From Triparma columacea (lineage: Eukaryota > Sar > Bolidophyceae > Parmales > Triparmaceae), in assembly GCA_030267965.1 (NCBI GenBank), contig BRYA01001489.1, positions 4,830 to 49,533 on the forward strand: a DNA stretch of 44,704 nucleotides, written 5' to 3'. This document shows positions 1 through 9,528 of the stretch, piece after piece. The translations under genes and the position numbers were made by a program. Under the pieces are notes generated by a model. The model saw only the letters and a program-made list of their open reading frames with translations, was not told where the DNA came from and made no database searches. Position 1 is the first letter of the stretch. The number at the start of each line of letters is the position of its first letter.

Positions 1-520
1 CCCCCCCCCCCCCCCCTCCCCCTCCCCCCCCCTCTGCATCTTCCTAACGATCCCCTCAGCCTTATCTCGAACGCCCTCGACGAGCTCCCTGAACACGGGG
101 AGGACGCTCACGCTGTGGTGGTGCAGGGGGTCGTAGACGTCCCCTTCCAGCCTCCCCCCCATCCGGTCGTAGGCCCCCAAGCTGGAGAGGAGAGGCCGAA
201 GAGTGGAAGTGGGAAGATGGAGTTAGCATTCGGGCGGCCCTGTTACACCCTTGCCCCCCTCCTATTTGATTTCTCACCTCCCCGCCGCCCCCGCGCACAT
301 GGTGCTCCAGCATAGTCTCTCCATCCCTCCCCTATCCTCCGTCCCCGGCATCCCTTGCAGGCCCACTGAGAACGCCTTGAAGGCCTTCGCCCGATCACCC
401 AGGGTGCGGACTAGGCCCTCGGTGGCGCTCATGGCGTTGTGGAGGCTGGGGGAGACGTTCTTTACCTTCTTTCCCAAACCACCGAGACCCTCGATTAACG
501 TGAGCTTGTACCTAGTAGTG

Positions 521-558
<38 letters not shown>

Positions 559-1677
559 ATGTATGTATATGTTGTGTAAGTTGTAAATCCCCCCTCCCCC
601 CCCCCCCTTTCCCAACCACCGCCAAAACATTGTGGACGCTCACCTGACCCTCCTCCTCCTATTTTTCTCCACCACCCTCTCCCCCTCCACCCAATCCACC
701 CCCTTGACCTTGTTCATATTAACCCTCCCGTACTCTAAGTTCCTCCCCTCCGTCGTTAGGAATATTTTCAGCGGGTCAGCCGCCTTGAAGATAGGGTGCA
801 TAACCAAATGTCTAAGCCAGAATTGCAAAGCCCTCCTCCTGCTCTCCGCGTGTTCCTCCGCCGTGTTCCTCCCAAGTCTCAGCGCCCTCTTCGGTGGTAG
901 GTCCGGAAGCACTGAGTGCCTCGCCCCCTCCATCCCCAGCTGTTCGCTCAGCTTGTCAAAGTCCCTGTATCGACGACCTACCCTCCAAGTAACGACGTTC
1001 GGGACGGCGTCGTAGTCGGTGGGATCGTCTTGGACGAGCTCGGTTACGATGGTGTACTGGATGTAGTCGCGGAACATTCCGGTCTCCATTTTTATGGCGG
1101 CTTCGACGGAGACGCGGAGGGTGGTGGTGGTGGAGGGGGGGAGAGGAGGGGGGGAGGGGGGAGGAGGGGGCGAGGGGGCGAGCGGTGAACCACTTTCGTG
1201 ATTGCTGGCCTGGTGAGGCGGAGGTACTTGTTGATTTGACAAGGCTTCCAATTCCTCTGAGTTTTCAAGAACCTCTTCCTCCTCCTCCTTCCCCACAATA
1301 GTGTCCATCTCCCTTGGCGAGACGCTCTCCCTATTTTCGGCCTCCTGTTCCTGTTCTGGTGGAAGATGGTTTATTGGTTGTTCTATCTGTTGTTCTATTT
1401 GTTGTTCTATTTGTTGTTCTCCCATTTCCCCCAGCGCCATCTTGTTTGCCATGAGCAGTCCTTCCTTAACCATCCCAATAACTTCCTCCACGTCTAAACC
1501 TTTGTTGCTCCGGTCGTGTCCCTCCTCATTGAGGGCAACGTGTAGCCTGATCTTGCTGCGGATCTCCTCATAGGCTATCTCTAGGGTCCTCTTTACCACT
1601 GTCTTTGTCGTCTTCATGGATATATGCCTAATAACCCTAACAGGTTGGTTATTTGGTTGAGGAGATGAAGGCTGCAC
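1..1677 (-). CDS. Sorting nexin (PX + BAR), 3' end outside window
   Basis: Predicted exons on the minus strand: 1677-644, 520-278 and 181-1 (continues past the edge). Both junctions are GT..AG and keep phase 2. The first ~185 residues are a low-complexity extension with EQQI repeats, an acidic run and a proline-rich stretch. A PX domain follows at about residues 188-310, with the phosphoinositide-binding RRYRDF motif and the LPPKRAL segment. The next two exons encode an amphipathic helical region like the BAR domain of SNX1/2-type nexins. Such proteins bind PI3P on endosomes and tubulate membranes for retrograde sorting; that role is inferred from family. The start is the first Met of the open frame; Met21 is an alternative. 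The 5' (left) edge turns into almost pure C on the plus strand, so it is unclear whether the last bases are glycine codons or intron. Confidence 0.8.
522..555. repeat. (GT)n microsatellite in sorting-nexin intron
   Basis: An uninterrupted GT dinucleotide run on the plus strand reads as CA repeats in the gene's sense. It lies at the very 3' end of the predicted intron 643-521, and the last CA unit supplies the acceptor AG at 522-521. It therefore stands where a polypyrimidine tract would be expected. Confidence 0.9.
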
Positions 1678-2091
1678 GGATGTTAGTAATGTGTATCAGA
1701 GTATAGATTATAGTGGTTTATATTCAGGTTAGAAATGCTGTTATAACTCCCAAAAAAATGCACAGAGAAGCCAAGGAAAGTAAAGGAAAGGCCAAGGAAG
1801 ATCCGCCTTGGGAAATGAATGACTGGAATTTACCGCTGAGATAGAAATACTGAGATAATTATTTGAGTTTATATGTAAGAAAGAGGATTGACAGTGAATT
1901 TATGATTGAAGTAGGCACGTCGCTTTGAGTGTGGAGAAAGAAGTTTTTCATCGAAAATTGTGAAAGTCCTTATATATACTTGTGAAGAGTCCGCAACAAC
2001 ACTCTCTTACCCTTTCCGCATTCTTAAAGGATCATCGAAGCCCTCATAACTTACTAACTGTCGATAAATATTAAGCCTCTCTTTTATAGAC
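1678..2091. promoter_or_regulatory. Divergent promoter region, sorting nexin / CRTISO-like
   Basis: This 414-bp gap separates two head-to-head start codons, so it should hold both promoters. It is much more AT-rich than the flanking exons. A TATA-like element is listed separately. On the minus side, about 100 bp from the sorting-nexin ATG, there are two close copies of an aggaaag/ccaagg purine motif (about 1775-1805). No convincing small gene or RNA was seen. Confidence 0.5.
1971..1979 (+). promoter_or_regulatory. Possible TATA box for CRTISO-like gene
   Basis: The sequence TATATATAC lies 113 bp upstream of the ATG at 2092 in an AT-rich stretch and is followed by a CT-rich segment that could carry the transcription start. 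The spacing suits a TATA box with an ~80-nt leader. This is a consensus match only, and many genes of this type of alga lack TATA boxes. Confidence 0.3.
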
Positions 2092-3819
2092 ATGTGTCGT
2101 CGAGCCCTCATCCTCCTCTTCGTCAGCCTCCTTCCTTTAGTCGTGCCCTTCTCCATCTTGAGCATTTCGCGAAGCTCATTAAGCGCGCCCATTCTGGCAA
2201 GGCGTTCGTCTCATGCCCCGCTATCCGCGTCCCGAGACGGCACAAGCGACGTCGTCGTAATCGGTTCCGGTCTCGGCGGCCTTAGCGCAGCAGCGTTGCT
2301 AGCGCACTACGGGTACTCCGTGACTGTTTGCGAGTCGCACGATAGAATCGGGGGATGCGCTCACGGCTTTGAGCGCCGCACTGCCGAGGGGACGTTCCGC
2401 TTCGACAGCGGGCCTTCTCTCTTCAGCGGATGTAGCAAGCCGTCGAGTAATCCGATGAGGCAAGTCCTCGACGCCGTCGGAGAGACCCCGGAGTGGGGAA
2501 GCTACAACGAGTGGACCATGTACGTGCCCGAGGGCATCTTCCGCGTGAAGAGCGGCGACAAGCGAGCGTTTGAGTCGGAGATGCGACGCCTCGGCGGCAC
2601 CTCAGCTGCGGCCGACTGGCGCCGGCTCCTCGCTGCCAATGAAGCACTGGCAGCCCTAGTGGCTGGTATACCTCCCATCGCGCTGCGGGCGGATGCCGGC
2701 GCGCTCAAGACGGCCGTCGCGACCTACGTGCCGAAATTGGACCCGACATTGCTGGCGCGCTTCGGCGCGGACTTTCTTCTGAAGGGCGTAGACCCTTCGG
2801 GCCCTTTCTCGCGCGTGCTTGACGCTGCCGGCATCAAGCCTACGTCGCTGGTCTACCGCTGGTTTGACTTCCTCGCGTTCGCATTATCCGGCCTTCCGGT
2901 GACCGAGACGTCCGCGGCGGCCGTATCATTCATGATCAAGGAGTTCTTCGCCGACGGCGCCGTCATGGACGTGCCCCTGGGGGGTTCCCCCGCGATCGCC
3001 GCTGCTTTGGAGCGCGCCATCACAAAAAACGGCGGCTCTATTCTCACAAAGGCGCACGTGGACGAAATCATTGTGGAGGGCGGCGTCGCCGTAGGCGCGC
3101 GATTGGCGGACGGGTCCGAGCGCCGGGCGAAGCACGTCGTGTCGAATGCGCCGGTCTGGGCGACGGCGAAATTAATGCCATCTGTTCACGGCACTACAGG
3201 TTCGTGTCTCGATTCCACGGCCCCTAAGACGCCGTCCTTCCTCCACCTCCATTGCGGCTTTGACGCGACCGGGCTCGACCCGCTGGCCGTTCATCACATT
3301 ATTGTCAGAGATTGGTCGGACGTGACAAAAAACAATAACTTGGTCTTCGTCTCTATCTCCTCGGTGCTGGACGACGATGCAGCGCCGGCAGGCCATCACG
3401 TCCTACACGCGTACTTGCCAGCAACGGAGCCCTACTCGGACTGGGTTGGTCTGGATAAGAAGGCGTATCTGGAGAAAAAGGAGACGCGCGCCGAGGTGCT
3501 CTGGAAGGCCGTAGAAGAGTTCATTCCGGATATCAGAGAGCGTTCCGTTTATTCTTCCATCGGAACACCGCTGACGCACGAGCGCTTCCTAAGGCGTCCG
3601 GAGGGTACTTTTGGTTCTGCTTGGAAGGCCGGCGAGAAGACCTTCCCGGGCCACTCCAGCCCCGTCAAGGGGTTGTATTGCTGCGGTGATTCAACGTTTC
3701 CGGGTATAGGCGTCCCGGCAGTGGCTGGGAGTGGAATGGCGGTGGCCCACGCGATCGCGCCCGTCGACAAGCACCTCCGGTTGCTCGAGGATATGCGCCG
3801 GGCGGGGACGCTGGTATAG
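2092..3819 (+). CDS. Carotenoid isomerase-like FAD oxidoreductase (CRTISO / phytoene-desaturase family)
   Basis: Single-exon, 575 aa. An N-terminal hydrophobic segment (about residues 5-25) followed by an S/R-rich stretch looks like signal plus transit peptide, which suggests plastid import. The dinucleotide-binding motif GSGLGG sits at about 58-63, and a Glu at 81 ends the second strand, as expected for FAD ribose binding. The C-terminal FAD signature GDSTFPGIGVPAVAGSG is intact near the end. This domain order is that of prolycopene isomerase (CRTISO), plant-type CRTISO-like proteins and retinol saturases. In fucoxanthin algae one branch (CRTISO5) hydrates a carotenoid triple bond; the branch cannot be decided here. 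The gene is intronless and visibly GC-rich (many GCG/GCC/GAC codons). The start is the first ATG, which gives the leader. Confidence 0.85.
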   Translation: MCRRALILLFVSLLPLVVPFSILSISRSSLSAPILARRSSHAPLSASRDGTSDVVVIGSGLGGLSAAALLAHYGYSVTVCESHDRIGGCAHGFERRTAEGTFRFDSGPSLFSGCSKPSSNPMRQVLDAVGETPEWGSYNEWTMYVPEGIFRVKSGDKRAFESEMRRLGGTSAAADWRRLLAANEALAALVAGIPPIALRADAGALKTAVATYVPKLDPTLLARFGADFLLKGVDPSGPFSRVLDAAGIKPTSLVYRWFDFLAFALSGLPVTETSAAAVSFMIKEFFADGAVMDVPLGGSPAIAAALERAITKNGGSILTKAHVDEIIVEGGVAVGARLADGSERRAKHVVSNAPVWATAKLMPSVHGTTGSCLDSTAPKTPSFLHLHCGFDATGLDPLAVHHIIVRDWSDVTKNNNLVFVSISSVLDDDAAPAGHHVLHAYLPATEPYSDWVGLDKKAYLEKKETRAEVLWKAVEEFIPDIRERSVYSSIGTPLTHERFLRRPEGTFGSAWKAGEKTFPGHSSPVKGLYCCGDSTFPGIGVPAVAGSGMAVAHAIAPVDKHLRLLEDMRRAGTLV

Positions 3820-4172
3820 TGGGGGTGATGGGAAAGTGTAGATTAAAATGTATGTGATTGTTGATTGATTGATTCCTCTTTGCTTTGCTTTGATGATGAG
3901 ACAATATTTTGCCTGAATTGTCCATCAATACACTAAAAAGAATAGGTTGATTGGATTCATTACATCAATATCTCTCTCTGCGTACATATAAATGAGATAG
4001 AAGTAGCAATTTGATTAAAAAGGAGAACACACACAAAAGTGAAGTGATGTCGACTTGGGGAATAAAAGCACCAACACCACCAACACCGCCGACACTGCCG
4101 ACACCACCAACGCTGCAATCACCACAAACACCACAAACAACACAAACACCGTTCAGGAGGCTTCCTACAAAC
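3820..4172. other. Intergenic region between CRTISO-like gene and rsmG
   Basis: This 353-bp gap holds the 3' UTR of the upstream gene and the 5' region of the next gene on the same strand. It starts AT-rich, then carries an ACC/AAC/CCG triplet-rich stretch (about 4068-4149). That stretch is in frame with the downstream ORF and would encode Thr-Pro repeats if the ATG at 4047 were used. I treat it as leader, because the ATG at 4173 directly starts a signal peptide. Confidence 0.5.
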
Positions 4173-5165
4173 ATGATAACCCTCACCCTCATTTGTCTCC
4201 TCCTCCTTGTATCCCCCACATCCTCATTCTCTACCAACAAGCCGCCACAATTGAACTCACCTCCGCAATTCAGCTCACCTCCATTATCACTATCACCAAC
4301 GACATCACTCAAATTGGATGAAATGGCTGATTTAATACTAGATTGGAACACTAAGATTAACTTAATCTCCCGTAACCCACCTCCTACAAAGGACCACGTC
4401 TTAAACCGACATATTCTGCCGTCTGTGGCCCTCCTAAACACCAACCTCCTCCCATCCCCCCTAAGCCCTACATCTTCAATTAAAGTCGCAGACGTAGGGA
4501 CAGGCGGAGGGTTCCCAGGTCTGCCCCTAGCTATATCATGCCCAGAGTCAGACTTCACGCTCATAGACAGCGTTAACAAGAAACTCGTAGCAGTCAAGTC
4601 CATGGCCGACACGCTGGGGCTAAAGAACGTTCGGGTTCACCACGGGAGGGCAGAGGAGGTAAGAGGAGGAAAGGGACTACCTAAATGTTACCTCACAAGA
4701 CACCAGCCCTGTCACCACCAAACGTTACCCCAACCCCCCCCCCCCCCCCCACACACACACAGATGAAGCTGGCCCCCTCCGACCGTTTTGACTTAATCCT
4801 CGGTCGTTCCGTATCTTCCCTCCCAAACTTCTGTTCCTGGGTTTCCCCCCTCCTCTCCCCTTCCGGAAAACTCCTCTACATAAAGGGGGGGGACCTGGGG
4901 GAGGAGACAAGGGTGGAGCCTAGGGCGAGGGTACCGATAAGCACACTGGCTGGGATACCTGACGTCAGCGACAAGGTGAGGGACTTGGGACGAAGGGGTT
5001 TTGGAACAAATTAAGAGGGAGGACTTTTTACAGGAACGGAAACTACGGTCGTTGACTAAACCTATCCCCCACCCAACCCCAACCCCCACCCTCCCATCTA
5101 AGGACGCTCTCCTCTTCACTTACGACGACGTCAAGAGAATTGCCGGCGAATTCAAACCAAAGTAA
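4173..5165 (+). CDS. rsmG: Plastid-targeted RsmG-like 16S rRNA (guanine-N7) methyltransferase
   Basis: Exons 4173-4658, 4763-4975 and 5034-5165 join in phase 0 to give 276 aa. The core matches GidB/RsmG: DWNTKINL near the start, a SAM-binding glycine loop VGTGGGFPGLPL at about residues 105-116, then GRSVSSLP and a lysine in KGG. RsmG puts the m7G in the 530 loop of bacterial-type 16S rRNA using S-adenosylmethionine. The chosen ATG starts a strong signal peptide (MITLTLICLLLLV) ending in SSFS, a plastid import junction of red-lineage secondary plastids, so the target is inferred to be plastid 16S rRNA. The first intron ends in 17 C's plus a CA run; the second is only 58 nt. Without splicing the frame stops at 5012. 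Upstream in-frame ATGs (4011, 4047) would bury the leader. Confidence 0.85.
4734..4750. repeat. 17-C homopolymer at rsmG 3' splice site
   Basis: A pure C run followed by five CA units and the AG acceptor (4761-4762) forms the pyrimidine tract of rsmG intron 1. It is the clearest example of the C-rich acceptors that recur through this window. Confidence 0.9.
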
Positions 5166-5231
5166 ACCCCCCAAGGGCCGAGCCATTTTAACGCCCCTCC
5201 CCAAAAACATTTTTTACTGAAAAATAACTTT

Positions 5232-8200
5232 TCAATTCCCTCCCGTCCCCCCGAACCCCACCGTCGTTAGAACATCTACCCCCCCCCTCCCCCCCCCCTC
5301 TTCCCCACCTTCTGGGCTCCACGGTCTCTTAACAGTTTCCATATCCATAGGTCTTAGTCTATTCCTTGGCATTTTGAATCCCGACCTCATAACATACCCC
5401 CCTCCCCCCCCCCCCTCCTCGTCCCTCTTCCCGCTCGCCCCCCCCACGAACCCTCCCGCGCTCGCGTCCTTCCTCCTAACCGTAGGGTCCGCGCTCTGAG
5501 GTCTCATCCTCCCCCCTCCCTTCCCTCTGAATCCTTCCCCCCCCCTCTGCCCCTTAAGCGTGGAGTTTTGCCCCACCCTGTCCCCCCCTCCCCCCCCGTT
5601 GCTGTTCTCGGGTACGTTCTCCTCCCCCCCCTCACCCCTCCCCTCCTCCTCCATGAGTTTCCCCTTCCTAGCCTTCATCCTCAGCGGCCTGTCGCACGCC
5701 ACGCACGTAGGGACGGAGGCCTTTATCCTGGAAGCCCTGCTGCTCCCCGTTATCAGGACCTGGTCGTGCTTGCTCAAAGCGCTGTCTATGCTGTCCACCA
5801 GCCTCGCCGTGAACTTGTGCCTAGCCTCCAGCCTCAATGCCCCGGCGTCAGGGCTGCTCTCCTCAAGCAGGGCCGTGAACTCAGCCTTGACGGAGGAGAG
5901 GAGGGACCGGCGGCGGAGCTCGATGTCCTCATCTGCGTATACGATCTCCTCAGGGTTGACCCCAGACACGACCTTGCTGAGCGCCTCGCTGTCCGCCTTG
6001 AAGGCTATCCAAGCAGCCATGACTACCCCGAACCCCGCGATCGTGTCTGGGATGTTCATGTCGAGGAGGGGGGAGTTTATGGGGGGGCAGTACTTCTTCG
6101 AGTAGCTGAGCTGCTCGAAGGGCAGGCAGGCGTCGACCATGAGGGAGATTTTCGGCTTCACCACGCCCAGGAACTCGACCATGCCCCTGATTTCCTTGTC
6201 TTCTTCGTCCAGCCTGCCCTCCAAGTCCCTGACGTACCCCCTCTCATCCCCGGCCCGCACTTCGACTTCGTCTAGCCTCTCCCCCTGTCCCTCCAGCAAC
6301 TTCCTCATGCTCCCTAGCTCTGCTTCAAAGTACTTGATGGTGTCCTCGAGTTGCTGCTTCAGCCCTTTCTCCCTCACCTCGCTATCATCCAGCCTGTACT
6401 GGAGGCTCTCGATGAGCTTCCTGCTCTCCGCTTCCCCCTCCTTCAGCTTGCTCACGTCATTCCTGACCCCGGCGACCTTATCTTCCATTTCGAGCACCGC
6501 CCCGTCCATCCTGCCCTGCGCGTCAAAGAGGGACCTGATGTCCCTGCCGTTGCTCTTACCCATGTCCCCCGCCTTCTTAAGCTCCCCCTCCATCGTCTCA
6601 GTCTTCCTCATGAGCGAATTTACGTCAGACCTAACCACCGGTAGCATGGTCTCCATGCTTCCCAACTTTGCCGATATATCAGCCTCGAACTTGTCCGCCC
6701 GTCGCCCAATGAGGTCCAGGGAGTTCTGCAGCGCGTGCTGGTTGTCGTGCTTGTTCCTAACCTTCTCGAGCTCCCACTGCCTCCTCAGCCCCCCGATCTC
6801 GTCCTCCCTGATGTTGGTGATCTCGCGGGTAAGGACGTCGAGGGCACCCTTGGTGTCGTTGCTGAAGGAGTTCATGATCGCGCCAAGGTGCGATGTCTTC
6901 TCTTTCGTGAACTGAGATGGTTACGAATGATGGTGGTGAGTCAGATAGTGGGGATAATCAAATTTGCCTATGATGGTCCTTGTTGTTGTGCAGCTCCTCC
7001 CTCCCCTCACCTGCTTCCCCAAACTCAAACTCTTCCTCCTCATATCCTCTTGCTCCTTCTTGAGTTCCTCACGCATTTGCTCTTCCTTAACCAGCATGGT
7101 AGCTCTGTGCCAGTGCTTCAGCCCCGCGTCCAATTTGGCGTTGCAGAACCTAGTCATCACCTTCTTCATGAGTTTCCCCGCCCTTATCTGCTCCAACCTA
7201 GCCTTGGCGAGCATCTCGTCTTTCTTCTTCCACAACCGCATTGCCAGGCTCAGCGTCCTGCATCTGATCATGATCATGACCTTCTTCATCATCCTCCCCC
7301 GGCGAGCAATCTCCCTATTCTCCTCGTTAACCTCCTCGTTCATCCACTTCCACTTCTGAAATGCCGCCCCCACCAGCCCCAAGATGAAATTGACGAAGAC
7401 CTGCGAAGAGCGTGGCAGGTTAGCAAAAGACCAGTCGCACTCCGGCCCTAGTCGCTTCGCTCGCCCTTACCTTGTCCAGCTTTCCAAGGGTATTCTTCTG
7501 GGTCATCATGTCAACTCTATCCATGGCCATCCTGAGCTCCCGAGCCGCCCTCTCAACTCTATCATTCAGAATTCCTTGGTCGGCCTCTAGGTTTTCCTTC
7601 AATTCTGCCAGCTCGTTGACTCTGGCGCAGCTCGCAACCTTTTTGTCTAGCGCACTCTGCCTCTTTTTCGCGAGCTGGTCATGGTCCTCGAACCAAGACT
7701 CAAGCTTTCCGATGTTTAAGCCCTGCTCCTCTTTCAACTTCTCTATCTGCTTCTCGCTCCATTTGCTCATGTACTTCTTCATGCCCTCGACATGCTCCTC
7801 AACCTCAGCATCCAACTTGTGCCAATCCTTCTTCGTGAGCGTCGCCGCGAGTTCTTTCTTGCACTTCATGATTTCCATTTTCATCGTCTCAAGCCTATGA
7901 TCGTAGTCCAGCAGCGCGGCTGCGTCCTTGTCTTGCTCTCCCTGAAGCTGCCTCACTATCGTCCTCAGCCCAACAAGCTCCCTCTTTGTTTGGAAAATCT
8001 GTTCGGTTTGCTCACTGTCAACCTCCGTCACATTCGATTTCCCTTTCTTCAAAGCCTTTTTCTTTCCCTGCTCGCCCTCCCTCTTCATTAGCTCCTGAAG
8101 TTCCTGAGTCATTCCCCTCGCAAGGACCGACGGTCTCTTCAACACCTCCTCGGAAGCCGGGACCGAAATAGCAGGGGGCACGCTCATGTAGTCGGCTGTC

Positions 8201-8702
8201 GCTTTCTCCTTACCGTCTGCTGGGGAGGCAGCGTTGTATCGCTCTTGACTTCCCAAGTGCAGCTTGTGCAGAATCATGAACTTCCTCCATTTGTCTGCAA
8301 CGCGGAGTGTGGTGGATGGGGTGGGGAGAGGAGTTGTCAGTACCGGTGATCATCATCATGGCGTTGCTGCCCACCTCCTCCTCCTCCTCCTCACTCACCA
8401 GCTGCTTCCTCCAACTTATGAACCTTTTCAATCTCATAATCGTGATCCCCCAGCCTCGACTGGATCTGCGACAAGAGAGTATCTAAAGCTCCGGTATCTA
8501 AGGCAATTTTGCTGAGAATACCCTTGCTGCTCTCCTTTGACATGCTGGAGTTCAATCGATCTCGAGCCTGCTTTGGTTTGTTAGCCCCACTGGGAGCAGT
8601 CGAGGGGACTGGAGGGAAAGAACCGGGACCTTCGTTGGGTAGACGTGCCGATATATTATCGGATACGGCATCCGATCCCGAAATGGGCACTGGTAACTCC
8701 AT
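5232..8702 (-). CDS. Large coiled-coil protein with C-terminal CxxC motif
   Basis: Exons 8702-8399, 8294-7471, 7400-7011 and 6911-5232 join cleanly (phases 1, 0, 0) to give 1065 aa. Most of the protein is charged heptad-like coiled coil. A conserved-looking block, CVACDRPLRMKARKGK, lies at about residues 909-924. The last ~140 residues are Gly/Arg/Glu-rich low complexity. A CxxCDRP block at the end of a long coiled coil recalls the DUF4795 proteins (QRICH2-like, flagellum-associated), but this is a memory-level resemblance and weak. The start Met (MELPVPISG) follows a stretch lacking coding character. The 3' end lies 66 bp from the convergent rsmG end. No enzyme motif was found; a structural or cytoskeletal role is a guess. 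Confidence 0.8.
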
Positions 8703-8857
8703 TTTTCCTTGTTGCTCAAAAAAAGTTTGACTTTGGAAAGGACAAAAAACTTCCCTTCTCTCCTCCAAAGCAATCTTTTACCTCAATTGTAACGCAACTT
8801 GAGTCTAGCGACCCAATAAACACAGTGCATTATCTTAGCAATAATATAGCACTCAGA
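8703..8857. promoter_or_regulatory. Short divergent promoter gap
   Basis: Only 155 bp separate the ATG of the coiled-coil gene (minus) and the ATG of the small membrane-protein gene (plus). Both promoters must overlap here or lie in the neighbouring 5' exons. No clear TATA element was seen. Confidence 0.4.
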
Positions 8858-9388
8858 ATGGCAATCTCAAGGGCCCTCACCACTGCGGTTATGGTGGGCC
8901 TGGCATGGAACTTGATCAACAATGCAGTTGCAGATGCTAGAGAGCTTGATATCTACGCGCCCCTCCCGGAGGAAGATGTGGGAATCATACGGATCGGAGG
9001 AAAGCGAATGGCCTTCTATGCTGGGGATGGGGACATGGAAGATGAAATTCATTACAATGCTGAAGGTGAGAGAGTGGGGAGGGTTGTGCGGGGGCAGCGA
9101 GCTAAGGGCGAAAAGAGGCGGTGACAACATGTGGGGGGATTCACCGGACTGCTATTGCGGAATATATTGACTTGAACACAATCTTGCCTGTGTAATGTAT
9201 TGCCTGAAGAGTGAACCCGGTGTACCAGTGCTAGTGTACCCAGTATGCCCTGTGCCAAACTCTTCTCACCTTATCCCCCCCCTCCCCCCCCCCTATCCAT
9301 AGCTCACCAACATCCATGGCTGGCGACCTCAATCAGTATGTTTATTCTCTTGTTTTTAATATTTTTTATCATCAGAACGGCCGGATGA
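8858..9388 (+). CDS. Small predicted membrane protein, two exons (97 aa)
   Basis: Exons 8858-9065 and 9303-9388 join in phase 1. Exon 1 encodes a weakly hydrophobic N-terminus (ALTTAVMVGLAWNLI) and an acidic middle. Exon 2 adds SMFILLFLIFFII, a clear transmembrane helix just before the stop. The intron ends with two runs of C and TCCATAG, the acceptor style seen elsewhere here. Unspliced, the frame ends at 9124 without a membrane segment. I do not recognise the family; a tail-anchored or mitochondrial/ER small protein is possible. The 3' end converges on the SLC44-like gene 140 bp away. Moderate doubt: no homology support, only splice consensus and a sensible product. Confidence 0.5.
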
Positions 9389-9528
9389 GAGATTTTATGC
9401 CATAAAAATAGGTCGTTGGATATTATCGGGAAATGCAGTAATAAAACGATGGTATTCGAGCTTAAATAGTGCCATAATTAGCAAAAAATAGACCAATTCT
9501 TCTTTCGTGTCACAGCGATTCCTCTTCA

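Noticed and set aside
4659..5033. Apparent frameshifts in rsmG
   Set aside because: Two GT..AG introns with matching phase restore the full methyltransferase, so it is not a pseudogene.
5560..6915. Several long plus-strand ORFs opposite the coiled-coil gene
   Set aside because: Ser/Pro/Leu-rich translations typical of antisense coiled-coil coding; the minus frame splices cleanly with upstream exons.
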